A stretch of 12,250 nucleotides of DNA, from contig CAKAQU010000046.1 in the NCBI GenBank assembly GCA_916720335.1, positions 1 through 12,250 on the forward strand. Direction: 5' to 3'. This document shows positions 1 through 6,473 of this stretch, one piece after another; position 1 is the stretch's first letter; each line of letters begins with the position of its first letter. Made by a program: the position numbers and the translations under genes. The notes beneath the pieces are model-generated. The model was not told the origin of the DNA. It saw only the letters and a list, made by a program, of their open reading frames with translations, and ran no database searches. The stretch comes from an uncultured Moraxella sp. Lineage in GTDB: Bacteria; Pseudomonadota; Gammaproteobacteria; Pseudomonadales; Moraxellaceae.

Positions 1-121
1 ACTTTGTCCTTTTAGGAAGAGATGAAAAGGTACGCTAGGCTGGACTAGAATTGACTAGTCGATGAAAATGAAGGAAACTTCCAGAGGTTGAGATAAAAAA
101 CTCAACGATAATAACTATCCG
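1..121. other. Non-coding, hairpin-rich left edge
   Basis: No forward frame stays open here. Stops lie in all three frames, including TGA at 89-91 in the frame of the helicase fragment that follows. I see no protein resemblance on either strand. Three perfect 6-bp inverted repeats are present: 8-13 with 25-30 (CCTTTT/AAAAGG), 43-48 with 55-60 (GACTAG/CTAGTC, 6-nt loop) and 87-92 with 101-106 (GTTGAG/CTCAAC, 8-nt loop). Three such stems in 121 bases is more than I would expect by chance, but not decisive. The stretch could be the 3' part of a structured RNA such as an intron, part of an unrelated intergenic region, or artefactual sequence. Its function is unknown. Confidence 0.4.
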
Positions 122-658
122 AAAACCAGCACGATCGTTACACGCACAGCATATATGATCGAACAAGGTATTAATCCTGGTTCTATTCTTATGTTTACTT
201 TTACTCGTAAAGCAGCTATGGAAATGAAAGAACGTATGATCGCTAAAATTGGCCCGCAAGCAAAAGCGGTTACAATTTGTACGTATCATGCTTTCAGTTC
301 TATGTTGCTTCGTCGTTTTGCCCATCTCGTTGGTTACGACAAAAACTTCACTATCGCAGATAGCGAAGATACAGAAAAAATTATTAAAGATTTTTGCGGT
401 AAAAATTCTAAATTATACGATATCGCAAAAACTCAAATTCCTGATTGGAAAACTCATGGTATTACAGTCGACGTTGCTCGTAACGATAAAATAATTCAAA
501 ACGATCATTTCACTGTATTCTTAGTTTACGAAAAATACCAACAAAAACTTCGTAACGATAACATGATGGACTTTGGTGATTTAGCAAATTACGGCTTAGA
601 ATTAATTAGCAAGTATAGCGAAGTTCAGGAATATGTTTGGAATAAATATGTTTATATC
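122..658 (+). pseudogene. UvrD/PcrA/Rep-type helicase fragment, broken at both ends
   Basis: About 179 codons encode part of domain 1A of a superfamily 1 DNA helicase. Family features in order are KTSTIVTRTAYMIEQG (tail of Walker A and the following helix), FTFTRKAAMEMKERM (motif Ia), TICTYHAFSSMLLRRF (motif Ib region) and MMDFGDLANYGLELI (the conserved MDFxDL stretch). The first two residues of the match are the Lys-Thr of GxGKT. The preceding Gly-Ser-Gly is absent, replaced in frame by NNYP, with a stop at 89-91. The match stops after YVYI at 658, where family members continue into the Walker B DExxD motif. The frame then runs into leuS DNA and terminates at 671-673. The first in-frame ATG (155) is internal to the homology, so it is not a real start. 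The piece lacks both ATP-site motifs and cannot be a working helicase. It resembles Firmicutes or phage relatives more than a Moraxellaceae UvrD, but that is an impression without a search. It may be a truncated insertion or a chimeric assembly edge. Confidence 0.75.
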
Positions 659-666
659 ACGGCTAA
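658..666. other. Breakpoint between helicase fragment and leuS
   Basis: Helicase homology on the plus strand ends at the Ile codon 656-658. LeuRS homology on the minus strand begins at the Val codon 666-668. Only about seven bases separate them. No target duplication, terminal inverted repeat, tRNA, integrase or terminator is visible at the join. Both genes are cut inside coding sequence, which marks a recombination or assembly breakpoint rather than a natural intergenic border. Confidence 0.65.
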
Positions 667-3233
667 ACTATAATTTCGCCTGTTAAAAACCTTGATACGC
701 CATTGAGTTGTTTGGCTTTTTCAATTAAGGTTTGGTTATCTAACCCAATCTCCACATCCATTTTCCCGCGAATCTTACCATTAACTTGCACCACCATGGT
801 AATGGTATCTAAGGTTAGGGCAGATTTATCCAAAGTAGGGAATGTTAAGGTTTTGCTATCAATACCCATTTGCTCAAGTAAATACTCGCCAACGTGTGGA
901 GCGTATAACGCCAATAAAGTTAAAAGTGCAATCATTGCCTCGTGCAAGACAGCAAGGTCTTCATCGTTTTTTATATCAAAAACCCCAATTTCATTAGCCA
1001 ATTCCATCAAAAATGACACAGGAGTATTTAAGGCTAAGTTTTCACCCAAACAGGTGTCAATTTTACCGATGGTCTCGTGAGTTTTACGACGTAAATCTTT
1101 GGCGGCTTTGCCTAATTTGGTTTTATCAATGTTATCAATGTTTGGGGTTTTATCCTTGATGTTTTGTAAATGCTCAAACGCAAGTCGCCAAACCTTCTTC
1201 ACAAAATTATGCGGACCTTTTAAACCACTGTCTGACCATTCTAAGGTTTGGTCGGCAGGGGCGGTAAATAAGGTGTATAATCGTACAGTATCTGCTCCAT
1301 ATTGACTGATGATTTCAGCAGGGTCAACGCCATTATTTTTGGATTTAGACATTTTTTCAATCTTACCAATTACAACGGGCTTGCCGTCGGCAATCAGCGT
1401 TGCGGTATCACCATCAACACAAACTTCGTGCGGGAAATAATAGGTTTTGCTGCCATCATCATGTTCACGATAATAGGTGCCAGCCAATACCATACCTTGA
1501 GCCAAAAGGTTGGCAAATGGCTCATTGCCACTAACTAAGCCTTCATCACGCATTACTTTATGAAAGAAACGAGCATACAATAAATGCAAAACCGCATGTT
1601 CTACGCCACCTACATATTGGTCAACAGCCAGCCATTTGTCTGCAGCTTGCTTATTAACCATTTGAGTGTCGTCATTTGGACTGGTAAATCGCTGAGCATA
1701 CCAACTGGATTCAACAAAAGTGTCAAATGTATCAGTTTCACGTTCGGCAGGCTGTCCACATTTTGGACAGGTGCAATTGACAAATTCTGCAATGTTTTTT
1801 AAAGGGTTGCCACGTCCATCAGGCACAACATCGGTTGGTAACACCACAGGCAAATCGGCTTCATCAACAGGTACAGTGCCACAGTATTCACAGTTAATCA
1901 TTGGAATTGGGCAGCCCCAATAGCGTTGTCGGCTTACACCCCAGTCGCGCAGTCGGTATTGTGTGGTTTTTTCGCCCAACCCTTTTTCTTGAACAATTTG
2001 ACTGATTTTGTCAGTGGCATCAGCGATATTTAAACCGTCTAAAATGCCAGAATTGACGCAAAAACCACCGTCTTTTTCACCATACCAATCGTGCCAAACT
2101 TTATCATCGTATGTATTTTTATTATCGTTAAAATCAATCACTTGTTTGATTGGTAAATTGTATTTGTTTGCAAATTCAAAATCGCGTTCATCGTGGGCGG
2201 GTACACCCATTACTGCGCCTGAACCGTAGCTCATTAAAACATAATTGGCAACCCAAATGGCTACTTTTTCACCCGTGATTGGGTGGCTGGCAAATAATCC
2301 TGTAGCCATACCAATTTTTTCAGCTTTTGCTAAATCCGCTTCAGCAACCGAACCTTGTTTACACAGATGACAAAATTCAGCAATGGCTGGGTTATGACGC
2401 GCTGCATATTGAGCCACAGGATGTTCAGCAGCAACCGCTAAATAGCTAACTCCCATAATTGTATCAGGGCGAGTGGTAAAGACACGTATGACATCGCGAT
2501 TACCATCAAGCTCATAGGTAAAATCCAGCTCCATACCATGGCTTTTACCAATCCAGTTTTGTTGCATGGATAACACTTGTTTTGGCCAATGACCTTCTAA
2601 GTTTTTAAGTTCTGTTAGTAACTCATCAGCATAATCAGTGATTTTAAAATAATACATAGGAATATCACGTTTTTCAACGATTGCCCCACTTCGCCAGCCG
2701 CGACCATCAACAACTTGTTCGTTGGCAAGTACAGTATTATCTACAGGGTCCCAATTAACCGTGGATAATTTTTTATAAATTAAATCTTTTTTGTAAAGCT
2801 GTAAAAATAGCCATTGTTCCCAGCGATAATATTCAGGGGTGCATGTCGCAAATTCACGCGACCAGTCAATAGACAAACCAAGCGATTGCAGCTGGCTGCG
2901 CATATTATCGATATTAGCAAACGTCCATTTAGCAGGAGCAACACCGTTGGCAATGGCAGCATTTTCGGCGGGTAACCCAAAGGCATCCCAACCCATTGGT
3001 TGCATCACTTCATAGCCTTTTTGACGATAATAACGGCTTAAAACATCTGTAATAGCGTAATTGCGTACATGCCCCATGTGCAGTTTTCCGCTGGGATAGG
3101 GGAACATTGACAACATATAACGGGTGGGTTTGTCCGTTGGTTCATTGGTGGTGTAATAGCGTTTATCAGCTTGCCATTTGGCTTGTTGGGTTTTTTCTAG
3201 TGTAACAAAATCATAATGATTGGGGTTGGTCAT
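663..3233 (-). CDS. leuS: Leucyl-tRNA synthetase, 3' end truncated
   Basis: A class Ia aminoacyl-tRNA synthetase that charges tRNA-Leu with leucine in the cytoplasm. From the chosen start, the HIGH-type motif HMGH is at residues 52-55. The CP1 editing domain carries TTRPDT at 253-258 and GVPAHDERDF at about 344-353. A Cys pair domain (CEYCG and CPKCG) lies at about 448-493, KMSKS is at 627-631, and an anticodon-binding helical domain and C-terminal domain follow. The ATG at 3233 is preferred because an 18-residue upstream extension would place its start inside the predicted promoter, and residues from MTNPNHYDF onward match the family start. Only a weak AGAG precedes it. The protein ends at GEIIV (856 residues). 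LeuRS proteins normally continue with about 15 more residues, of the kind VxKVIxVPxKLxNxVV, that help bind the tRNA. Here a TAG at 663-665 from the adjoining helicase DNA ends it. If the break is real, activity could be impaired; if artefactual, the gene is normal. Confidence 0.96.
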   Translation of the reverse strand: MTNPNHYDFVTLEKTQQAKWQADKRYYTTNEPTDKPTRYMLSMFPYPSGKLHMGHVRNYAITDVLSRYYRQKGYEVMQPMGWDAFGLPAENAAIANGVAPAKWTFANIDNMRSQLQSLGLSIDWSREFATCTPEYYRWEQWLFLQLYKKDLIYKKLSTVNWDPVDNTVLANEQVVDGRGWRSGAIVEKRDIPMYYFKITDYADELLTELKNLEGHWPKQVLSMQQNWIGKSHGMELDFTYELDGNRDVIRVFTTRPDTIMGVSYLAVAAEHPVAQYAARHNPAIAEFCHLCKQGSVAEADLAKAEKIGMATGLFASHPITGEKVAIWVANYVLMSYGSGAVMGVPAHDERDFEFANKYNLPIKQVIDFNDNKNTYDDKVWHDWYGEKDGGFCVNSGILDGLNIADATDKISQIVQEKGLGEKTTQYRLRDWGVSRQRYWGCPIPMINCEYCGTVPVDEADLPVVLPTDVVPDGRGNPLKNIAEFVNCTCPKCGQPAERETDTFDTFVESSWYAQRFTSPNDDTQMVNKQAADKWLAVDQYVGGVEHAVLHLLYARFFHKVMRDEGLVSGNEPFANLLAQGMVLAGTYYREHDDGSKTYYFPHEVCVDGDTATLIADGKPVVIGKIEKMSKSKNNGVDPAEIISQYGADTVRLYTLFTAPADQTLEWSDSGLKGPHNFVKKVWRLAFEHLQNIKDKTPNIDNIDKTKLGKAAKDLRRKTHETIGKIDTCLGENLALNTPVSFLMELANEIGVFDIKNDEDLAVLHEAMIALLTLLALYAPHVGEYLLEQMGIDSKTLTFPTLDKSALTLDTITMVVQVNGKIRGKMDVEIGLDNQTLIEKAKQLNGVSRFLTGEIIV

Positions 3234-3272
3234 AAAAAACTCTAATTTCACAAACTTAAGATTGGTAAAACC

Positions 3273-3300
3273 TGTCATTATAACCAATTTTTGTTATAAT
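3273..3300 (+). promoter_or_regulatory. Predicted promoter of the flavodoxin-family gene
   Basis: A perfect TATAAT -10 box lies at 3295-3300, with TGTCAT as a partial -35 at 3273-3278 and a 16-bp spacer. Transcription would start near 3307, about 22 nt before the ATG at 3329. The -10 box is the right arm of an inverted repeat (ATTATAAC 3277-3284, GTTATAAT 3293-3300) whose left arm holds the leuS -10 box. Confidence 0.45.
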
Positions 3301-3306
3301 TTGTTG
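3277..3306 (-). promoter_or_regulatory. Predicted leuS promoter
   Basis: On the minus strand a perfect TATAAT -10 box lies at 3282-3277. The -35 region around 3301-3306 (CAACAA) is weak. The predicted start point, near 3270, leaves a leader of about 36 nt before the ATG at 3233. It overlaps the oppositely directed promoter of the flavodoxin gene. Confidence 0.45.
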
Positions 3307-3328
3307 GTAAATTTTTAAGAGAACTCAA

Positions 3329-3895
3329 ATGACAACTCCCAAAACCATCGCCATTTTATTTCATTCTAATTATGGACATACTCGCCGCGTAGCTTGCGCT
3401 ATACAAGATGGAGTGCTTAAACTAAGCCCTAAAGTGTTTTGCCAAATTTTTGATGTACAAAAACTCATGGAGGATGATTGGCAATATTTAGACAGTGCAG
3501 ATATGCTGGTTTTTGGTAGCGCGGTGTACTTAGGTGGAGTAACGGCAGATTTTAAAAAATTTATGGATAGCACGTCTAAACGTTGGCTTAAACGAACTTG
3601 GCAAGGAAAAATGGCAGCAGGATTTGCCAATTCTGGTGGATTAAGTGGCGACAAACTTGCCGTTTTGCAGGCGTTATGCCTTTTTTCCATGCAGCATGGC
3701 ATGAATTGGGTGGGGTTGCCAATTTTGCCAACAGGCAGTACCGAAAACGATGTCAATCGTTTATCCAGTTTTTTGGGATTAATGACTCAATCTTTAGATG
3801 CGCCGCCTGACATTACTCCGTGTGTAGGTGATATACAAACAGCAGTATTTTTTGGTGAGCATTTAGCCAAAACAATATTAAAATTTAACTGCTAA
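3329..3895 (+). CDS. Flavodoxin-family FMN protein, likely NAD(P)H-dependent oxidoreductase
   Basis: A 188-residue single-domain flavodoxin-like fold. Residues 7-19 form the first strand and FMN phosphate loop (AILFHSNYGHTRR, of the SxxGxT type). The second flavin-contact region is VFGSAVYLGGVTADFKKFMD at about 61-80, and GKMAAGFANSGGLSGDK at about 93-109 is the next strand and loop. This pattern fits small flavodoxins and WrbA-like quinone reductases, which move electrons from NAD(P)H to quinones or other acceptors in the cytosol. It differs from canonical WrbA, which has a GTPTRFGNM motif not seen here, so no symbol is given. An AAGAGA ribosome site ends about 7 nt before the ATG. No signal peptide is visible. 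It diverges from leuS with about 95 bp between starts and converges on the lipoprotein gene with overlapping stop codons. Substrate and physiological role cannot be read from the sequence. Confidence 0.85.
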   Translation: MTTPKTIAILFHSNYGHTRRVACAIQDGVLKLSPKVFCQIFDVQKLMEDDWQYLDSADMLVFGSAVYLGGVTADFKKFMDSTSKRWLKRTWQGKMAAGFANSGGLSGDKLAVLQALCLFSMQHGMNWVGLPILPTGSTENDVNRLSSFLGLMTQSLDAPPDITPCVGDIQTAVFFGEHLAKTILKFNC

Positions 3896-4143
3896 AACCA
3901 ATCCTCTAAGATAAAAAAAGGTTCATCAATTAAGGTTTTGTTATCAGTAGATATTTCTTTTTTGTGATAATCAGATTGGGATGGGATTGTTTTTTCTTCA
4001 AACGTTTTGTGAGTGGTTGCTGCCTTATCAACCCTAAAAGGCAGTGGCTGACGCGCCGTTTGAATATGTTGACAGCCAGTTAAAACGATAAAACAAATAA
4101 CAAAAACACAACCTTTTATGTTTGCCAAATTTGCTTTAATCAT
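3892..4143 (-). CDS. Small predicted lipoprotein, function unknown
   Basis: An 83-residue protein with a clear lipoprotein signal peptide: basic N-terminus (Lys3, Lys10), hydrophobic stretch at about 11-21, and lipobox LTGC with Cys24 as the lipidation site. The mature part is about 60 residues, polar and charged, with no domain I recognise. A good ribosome site, AAAAGG on the minus strand (4157-4152), sits 8 nt before the ATG. Upstream TATAAA (4178-4173) could be a -10 box, and a hairpin separates the gene from tolB, so it may be transcribed alone. It occupies the place where pal usually follows tolB, but it is not Pal: far too short and lacking the OmpA-like peptidoglycan-binding domain. 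Its TAG (3892-3894) overlaps the TAA (3893-3895) of the convergent flavodoxin gene. The residue after the lipidated Cys is Gln, so outer-membrane sorting is likely by the Asp+2 rule. Confidence 0.75.
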   Translation of the reverse strand: MIKANLANIKGCVFVICFIVLTGCQHIQTARQPLPFRVDKAATTHKTFEEKTIPSQSDYHKKEISTDNKTLIDEPFFILEDWF

Positions 4144-4190
4144 TAGCTTAACCTTTTGGATGGTGTTTTGATTTTATAAAGACATCACTT

Positions 4191-4227
4191 TTATTAAAAT
4201 GGCACACAAAACTGTGTTTATGCGCCA
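4191..4227 (-). terminator. Possible terminator downstream of tolB
   Basis: An imperfect hairpin of TGGC plus ACACA (4200-4208), loop AAAC (4209-4212), TGTGT (4213-4217), a six-base bulge and GCCA (4224-4227). Read on the minus strand it is followed by TTTTAATAA (4199-4191). It lies 14 nt beyond the tolB stop. The bulge and short T-tract make it a moderate candidate at best. Confidence 0.4.
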
Positions 4228-4241
4228 CTTTCTTATAAAAA

Positions 4242-5537
4242 TTAGTAAGACAATCCGCCTCTCGACCAAGTTGGCTCTCTAACCGTGCCTTGAGTGGTTA
4301 GCGTGAAGGCTTGCCCTGTTTTTAAAGAGCGAATGGTCATTTGACCGCGCCCGCCACTGTATGATGAATAAATAATACGATTGGAATTGGGCGAAAAACT
4401 TGCCGATTCGTCAATACCCGTTACTCCGATATTGGTTGAGCCTCCAGAGACGCCGGCAACAACAAGACTTCGACCTGTTACATAAGCAATTTTTTTGCCA
4501 TCAGGGCTAACGCGAGGATTGGCAGCAGCACCGCCAATCGGACTGATTTGGCGTGAGCCTAAATCATAACGATACAATCTAGGCGTACGCGAACCATTGT
4601 CGGCAGTAAAGACGAATGAGCGGCCATCGGGGGTATAACTGGGTGAGTTTTCTGCTCCGTTCATTTGAGTTAATTTGCGAACTTGCCCAGATGCGATATG
4701 CAGTTCATAAATGGCAGGGTCATTATTTTCATGACTTCCTGAAAACAATAAGCTACTGCCGTCAGGTGAAAAAGATGGACCTAAATTATTGCCCTTAAAT
4801 GGGGTGACGACACGTCCTGCGCCGCCCATAACACTTTGCACATAGATGACAGGAAAACCATTGGGTTTTTGTACCGCATAAGCGATTTGCGTGCCGTCTG
4901 GCGACCAAGTTGGGCTAAAAATTGAACCTTGTACACTAAAAATAGTGCGCATATTTTGACCGTCGGCATCCATAACTTTTAAACTTGATTGCTTGCGTCG
5001 GGGGTCGCCTGTCTCCTCGATGTAGGCAATCTTTCCTGTAAAATCACCCGGTTCGCCCGTAATAATTTCATAAATTTTATCACTGACGACATGACTGGCG
5101 TGACGAATTGCACTTGGGTTATTATCTGCCATCTGGGTTTGTCTGCCCATCATTACCCGACCTGTGGCCAGTTCAATAACCTCATAATTAATCATCAGTT
5201 TGCCCATTGCTGCTGAATTGACACTGCCAACAACCACATACTGAAATCCTGTGGCTTGCCATTGACTTAGGTTTTGGCTAATTTGGGCGGATGAATGCGC
5301 TTGAGCAGGTAAATTGTTGCTGGTGGTTTTAAGTTCAGTATGCTGTAAATCGCCAATCACAATATTGCTAATGGTGCTGTTGCCATAAAATGGCACAAAA
5401 GCCACCTGATAAGGATTTTGTACGCCTTGCACATCAATTTCAAAATTTAAGTCTGTATCATTAGCGTGTACCCCAATGTTAAATAAACCAATCATTAAGG
5501 CAAATGCTAATTTTTTTAGAGTGGGATTTTTGGTCAT
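4242..5537 (-). CDS. tolB: Tol-Pal system protein TolB
   Basis: Periplasmic protein of the Tol-Pal complex, which links the inner-membrane TolQRA motor to Pal and outer-membrane constriction during division. The 431-residue protein has a signal peptide (KNPTLKKL, then a hydrophobic core) with likely cleavage after VHA at residue 25. An N-terminal alpha/beta domain follows (QGVQNPYQVAFVPF, about 37-50), then a beta-propeller from about residue 170 with repeats PTWSPDG, PSFSPDG, PSYTPDG, PRVSPDG, ASFSPNS and PTWSRGG. The ATG at 5537 is chosen because AAGGAG (5549-5544) lies 6 nt before it and the signal peptide then starts normally. An in-frame ATG 13 codons upstream has no ribosome site and would put an acidic stretch before the signal sequence. 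A 41-nt gap follows tolA, so the gene is probably in the tolQRA transcript. Confidence 0.96.
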   Translation of the reverse strand: MTKNPTLKKLAFALMIGLFNIGVHANDTDLNFEIDVQGVQNPYQVAFVPFYGNSTISNIVIGDLQHTELKTTSNNLPAQAHSSAQISQNLSQWQATGFQYVVVGSVNSAAMGKLMINYEVIELATGRVMMGRQTQMADNNPSAIRHASHVVSDKIYEIITGEPGDFTGKIAYIEETGDPRRKQSSLKVMDADGQNMRTIFSVQGSIFSPTWSPDGTQIAYAVQKPNGFPVIYVQSVMGGAGRVVTPFKGNNLGPSFSPDGSSLLFSGSHENNDPAIYELHIASGQVRKLTQMNGAENSPSYTPDGRSFVFTADNGSRTPRLYRYDLGSRQISPIGGAAANPRVSPDGKKIAYVTGRSLVVAGVSGGSTNIGVTGIDESASFSPNSNRIIYSSYSGGRGQMTIRSLKTGQAFTLTTQGTVREPTWSRGGLSY

Positions 5538-5543
5538 ATCAGA

Positions 5544-5549
5544 CTCCTT
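5544..5549 (-). promoter_or_regulatory. tolB ribosome binding site
   Basis: AAGGAG on the minus strand, 6 nt before the ATG at 5537. It is the strongest Shine-Dalgarno in the tol cluster and decides the tolB start over the in-frame ATG at 5576. Confidence 0.8.
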
Positions 5550-5550
5550 G

Positions 5551-5571
5551 GGTGATAAACTTGGTGATAAA
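5551..5571. repeat. Short direct repeat in the tolA-tolB gap
   Basis: GGTGATAAA occurs at 5551-5559 and again at 5563-5571, a period of 12. It lies between the tolA stop and the tolB ribosome site, in DNA that is untranslated if tolB starts at 5537. Significance is unknown. Confidence 0.6.
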
Positions 5572-5578
5572 TTCATTT

Positions 5579-6460
5579 TTAATTGATTCTAAAATTAAAA
5601 CTTAGATTACGATAACTGGTACCTTCAATCGGCGTTAAAGGGCTGGCACGTCGAATGGTATCTTCTAAGGCAGAACGTAGCGCATCGGTGCCGCCGCTCA
5701 CCTGTACACTTAATACATTGCCTTGTCCATCAACTTGCAGGCTGACTTGAAGAGTTTGGTTACTGCCTGTGGGCGTCCAATATTTTTTGATATGGGCTTG
5801 TAGGGCACTGATGATTTCATTTTTGCTAGAACCACCCGTGCCAGAGCCGTTACCACCTTTTGCTACGCCGCCTTGCCCAACAGATGGAGTTTTGGGTGTG
5901 TCATCTGTGCCATCGTCATGAGCTTGTGAACTTTGACTGGTGGTTTGTTTTTGAGATTCCTTGGATTTACTTAATTCTTTACTATTTTGTTGAGCGATTT
6001 CGCTGTTACTGCGTTCATTATTTTTAAGCTCATTTACTTGCCGTTGTCGCTCTTCATCCTCAGCTTTTTGAGCTTGTTTTTGAGCATACATCTCTGATGC
6101 GATTTCCTCATCCAAGGCTTTGGCGTATGCTTGCATTTGGGCTTCATATTCTTGTTGTCTTTGGGCTAAATCGTCATTATAAGCTTGCAATTCTTCACTA
6201 ACAACAGCTTGAGAGGTAACTTCTTGACTCGTGGTTACCTGTTTTTGAGCAGCCTGATTTTTGGCATACATTGATGCAATTTGGGCTTTCATGCCTGACA
6301 AGTCCGAACCTGTGGCAAGACTAGCTTCCATAAGTTCTACTTCAGGCAAGGGTTTGGTTTGTGCAATAAAAAAAATTCCCCCAACAATAAGCGCATGAAT
6401 AAGAGCGCTTACAATCCAAGATGAAAATGTGGTGCTGTTGGTATCAGTAAAATTTTGCAT
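5579..6460 (-). CDS. tolA: Tol-Pal system protein TolA
   Basis: Inner-membrane anchored transducer that spans the periplasm and carries TolQR motor energy to TolB and Pal. From the ATG at 6460 it has 293 residues. A single N-terminal membrane segment at about 14-33 contains Ser18 and His22, matching the conserved SxxxH pair at the same numbers in E. coli TolA that contacts TolQ. A Gln/Lys/Glu/Ala-rich helical domain II follows (about 55-180), then a Ser/Gly-rich linker (GQGGVAKGGNGSGTGGS) and a C-terminal domain III of about 80 residues (EIISALQAHIKKYW to NFRIN) with the TolA/TonB C-terminal fold pattern. An alternative GTG at 6502 overlaps tolR and would add 14 polar residues; the SxxxH numbering favours 6460. 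Domain II is shorter than in E. coli TolA (421 residues). A 13-nt gap separates it from tolR. Confidence 0.93.
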   Translation of the reverse strand: MQNFTDTNSTTFSSWIVSALIHALIVGGIFFIAQTKPLPEVELMEASLATGSDLSGMKAQIASMYAKNQAAQKQVTTSQEVTSQAVVSEELQAYNDDLAQRQQEYEAQMQAYAKALDEEIASEMYAQKQAQKAEDEERQRQVNELKNNERSNSEIAQQNSKELSKSKESQKQTTSQSSQAHDDGTDDTPKTPSVGQGGVAKGGNGSGTGGSSKNEIISALQAHIKKYWTPTGSNQTLQVSLQVDGQGNVLSVQVSGGTDALRSALEDTIRRASPLTPIEGTSYRNLSFNFRIN

Positions 6461-6473
6461 GATTATCTTTAGA

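Noticed and set aside
1..121. Group II intron tail
   Set aside because: No domain V-like hairpin is visible, and the boundary base is G, whereas group II introns usually end in AY.
89..127. Intein C-terminus before the helicase Lys-Thr
   Set aside because: Inteins at P-loops must be in frame and end with an HN-type junction before Ser/Thr/Cys. Here there is a stop at 89-91, no HN, and the first retained residue is Lys.
35..325. Open frame of 96 codons on the minus strand across the left edge
   Set aside because: It lies antisense to clear helicase coding sequence and shows no family resemblance or ribosome site.
3234..3287. 18-codon N-terminal extension of leuS
   Set aside because: It would begin inside the predicted promoter and adds residues not expected at the LeuRS N-terminus.
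3329..3895. Naming the flavodoxin-family gene wrbA
   Set aside because: The characteristic WrbA GTPTRFGNM motif is not present; only the general fold and FMN loops are supported.
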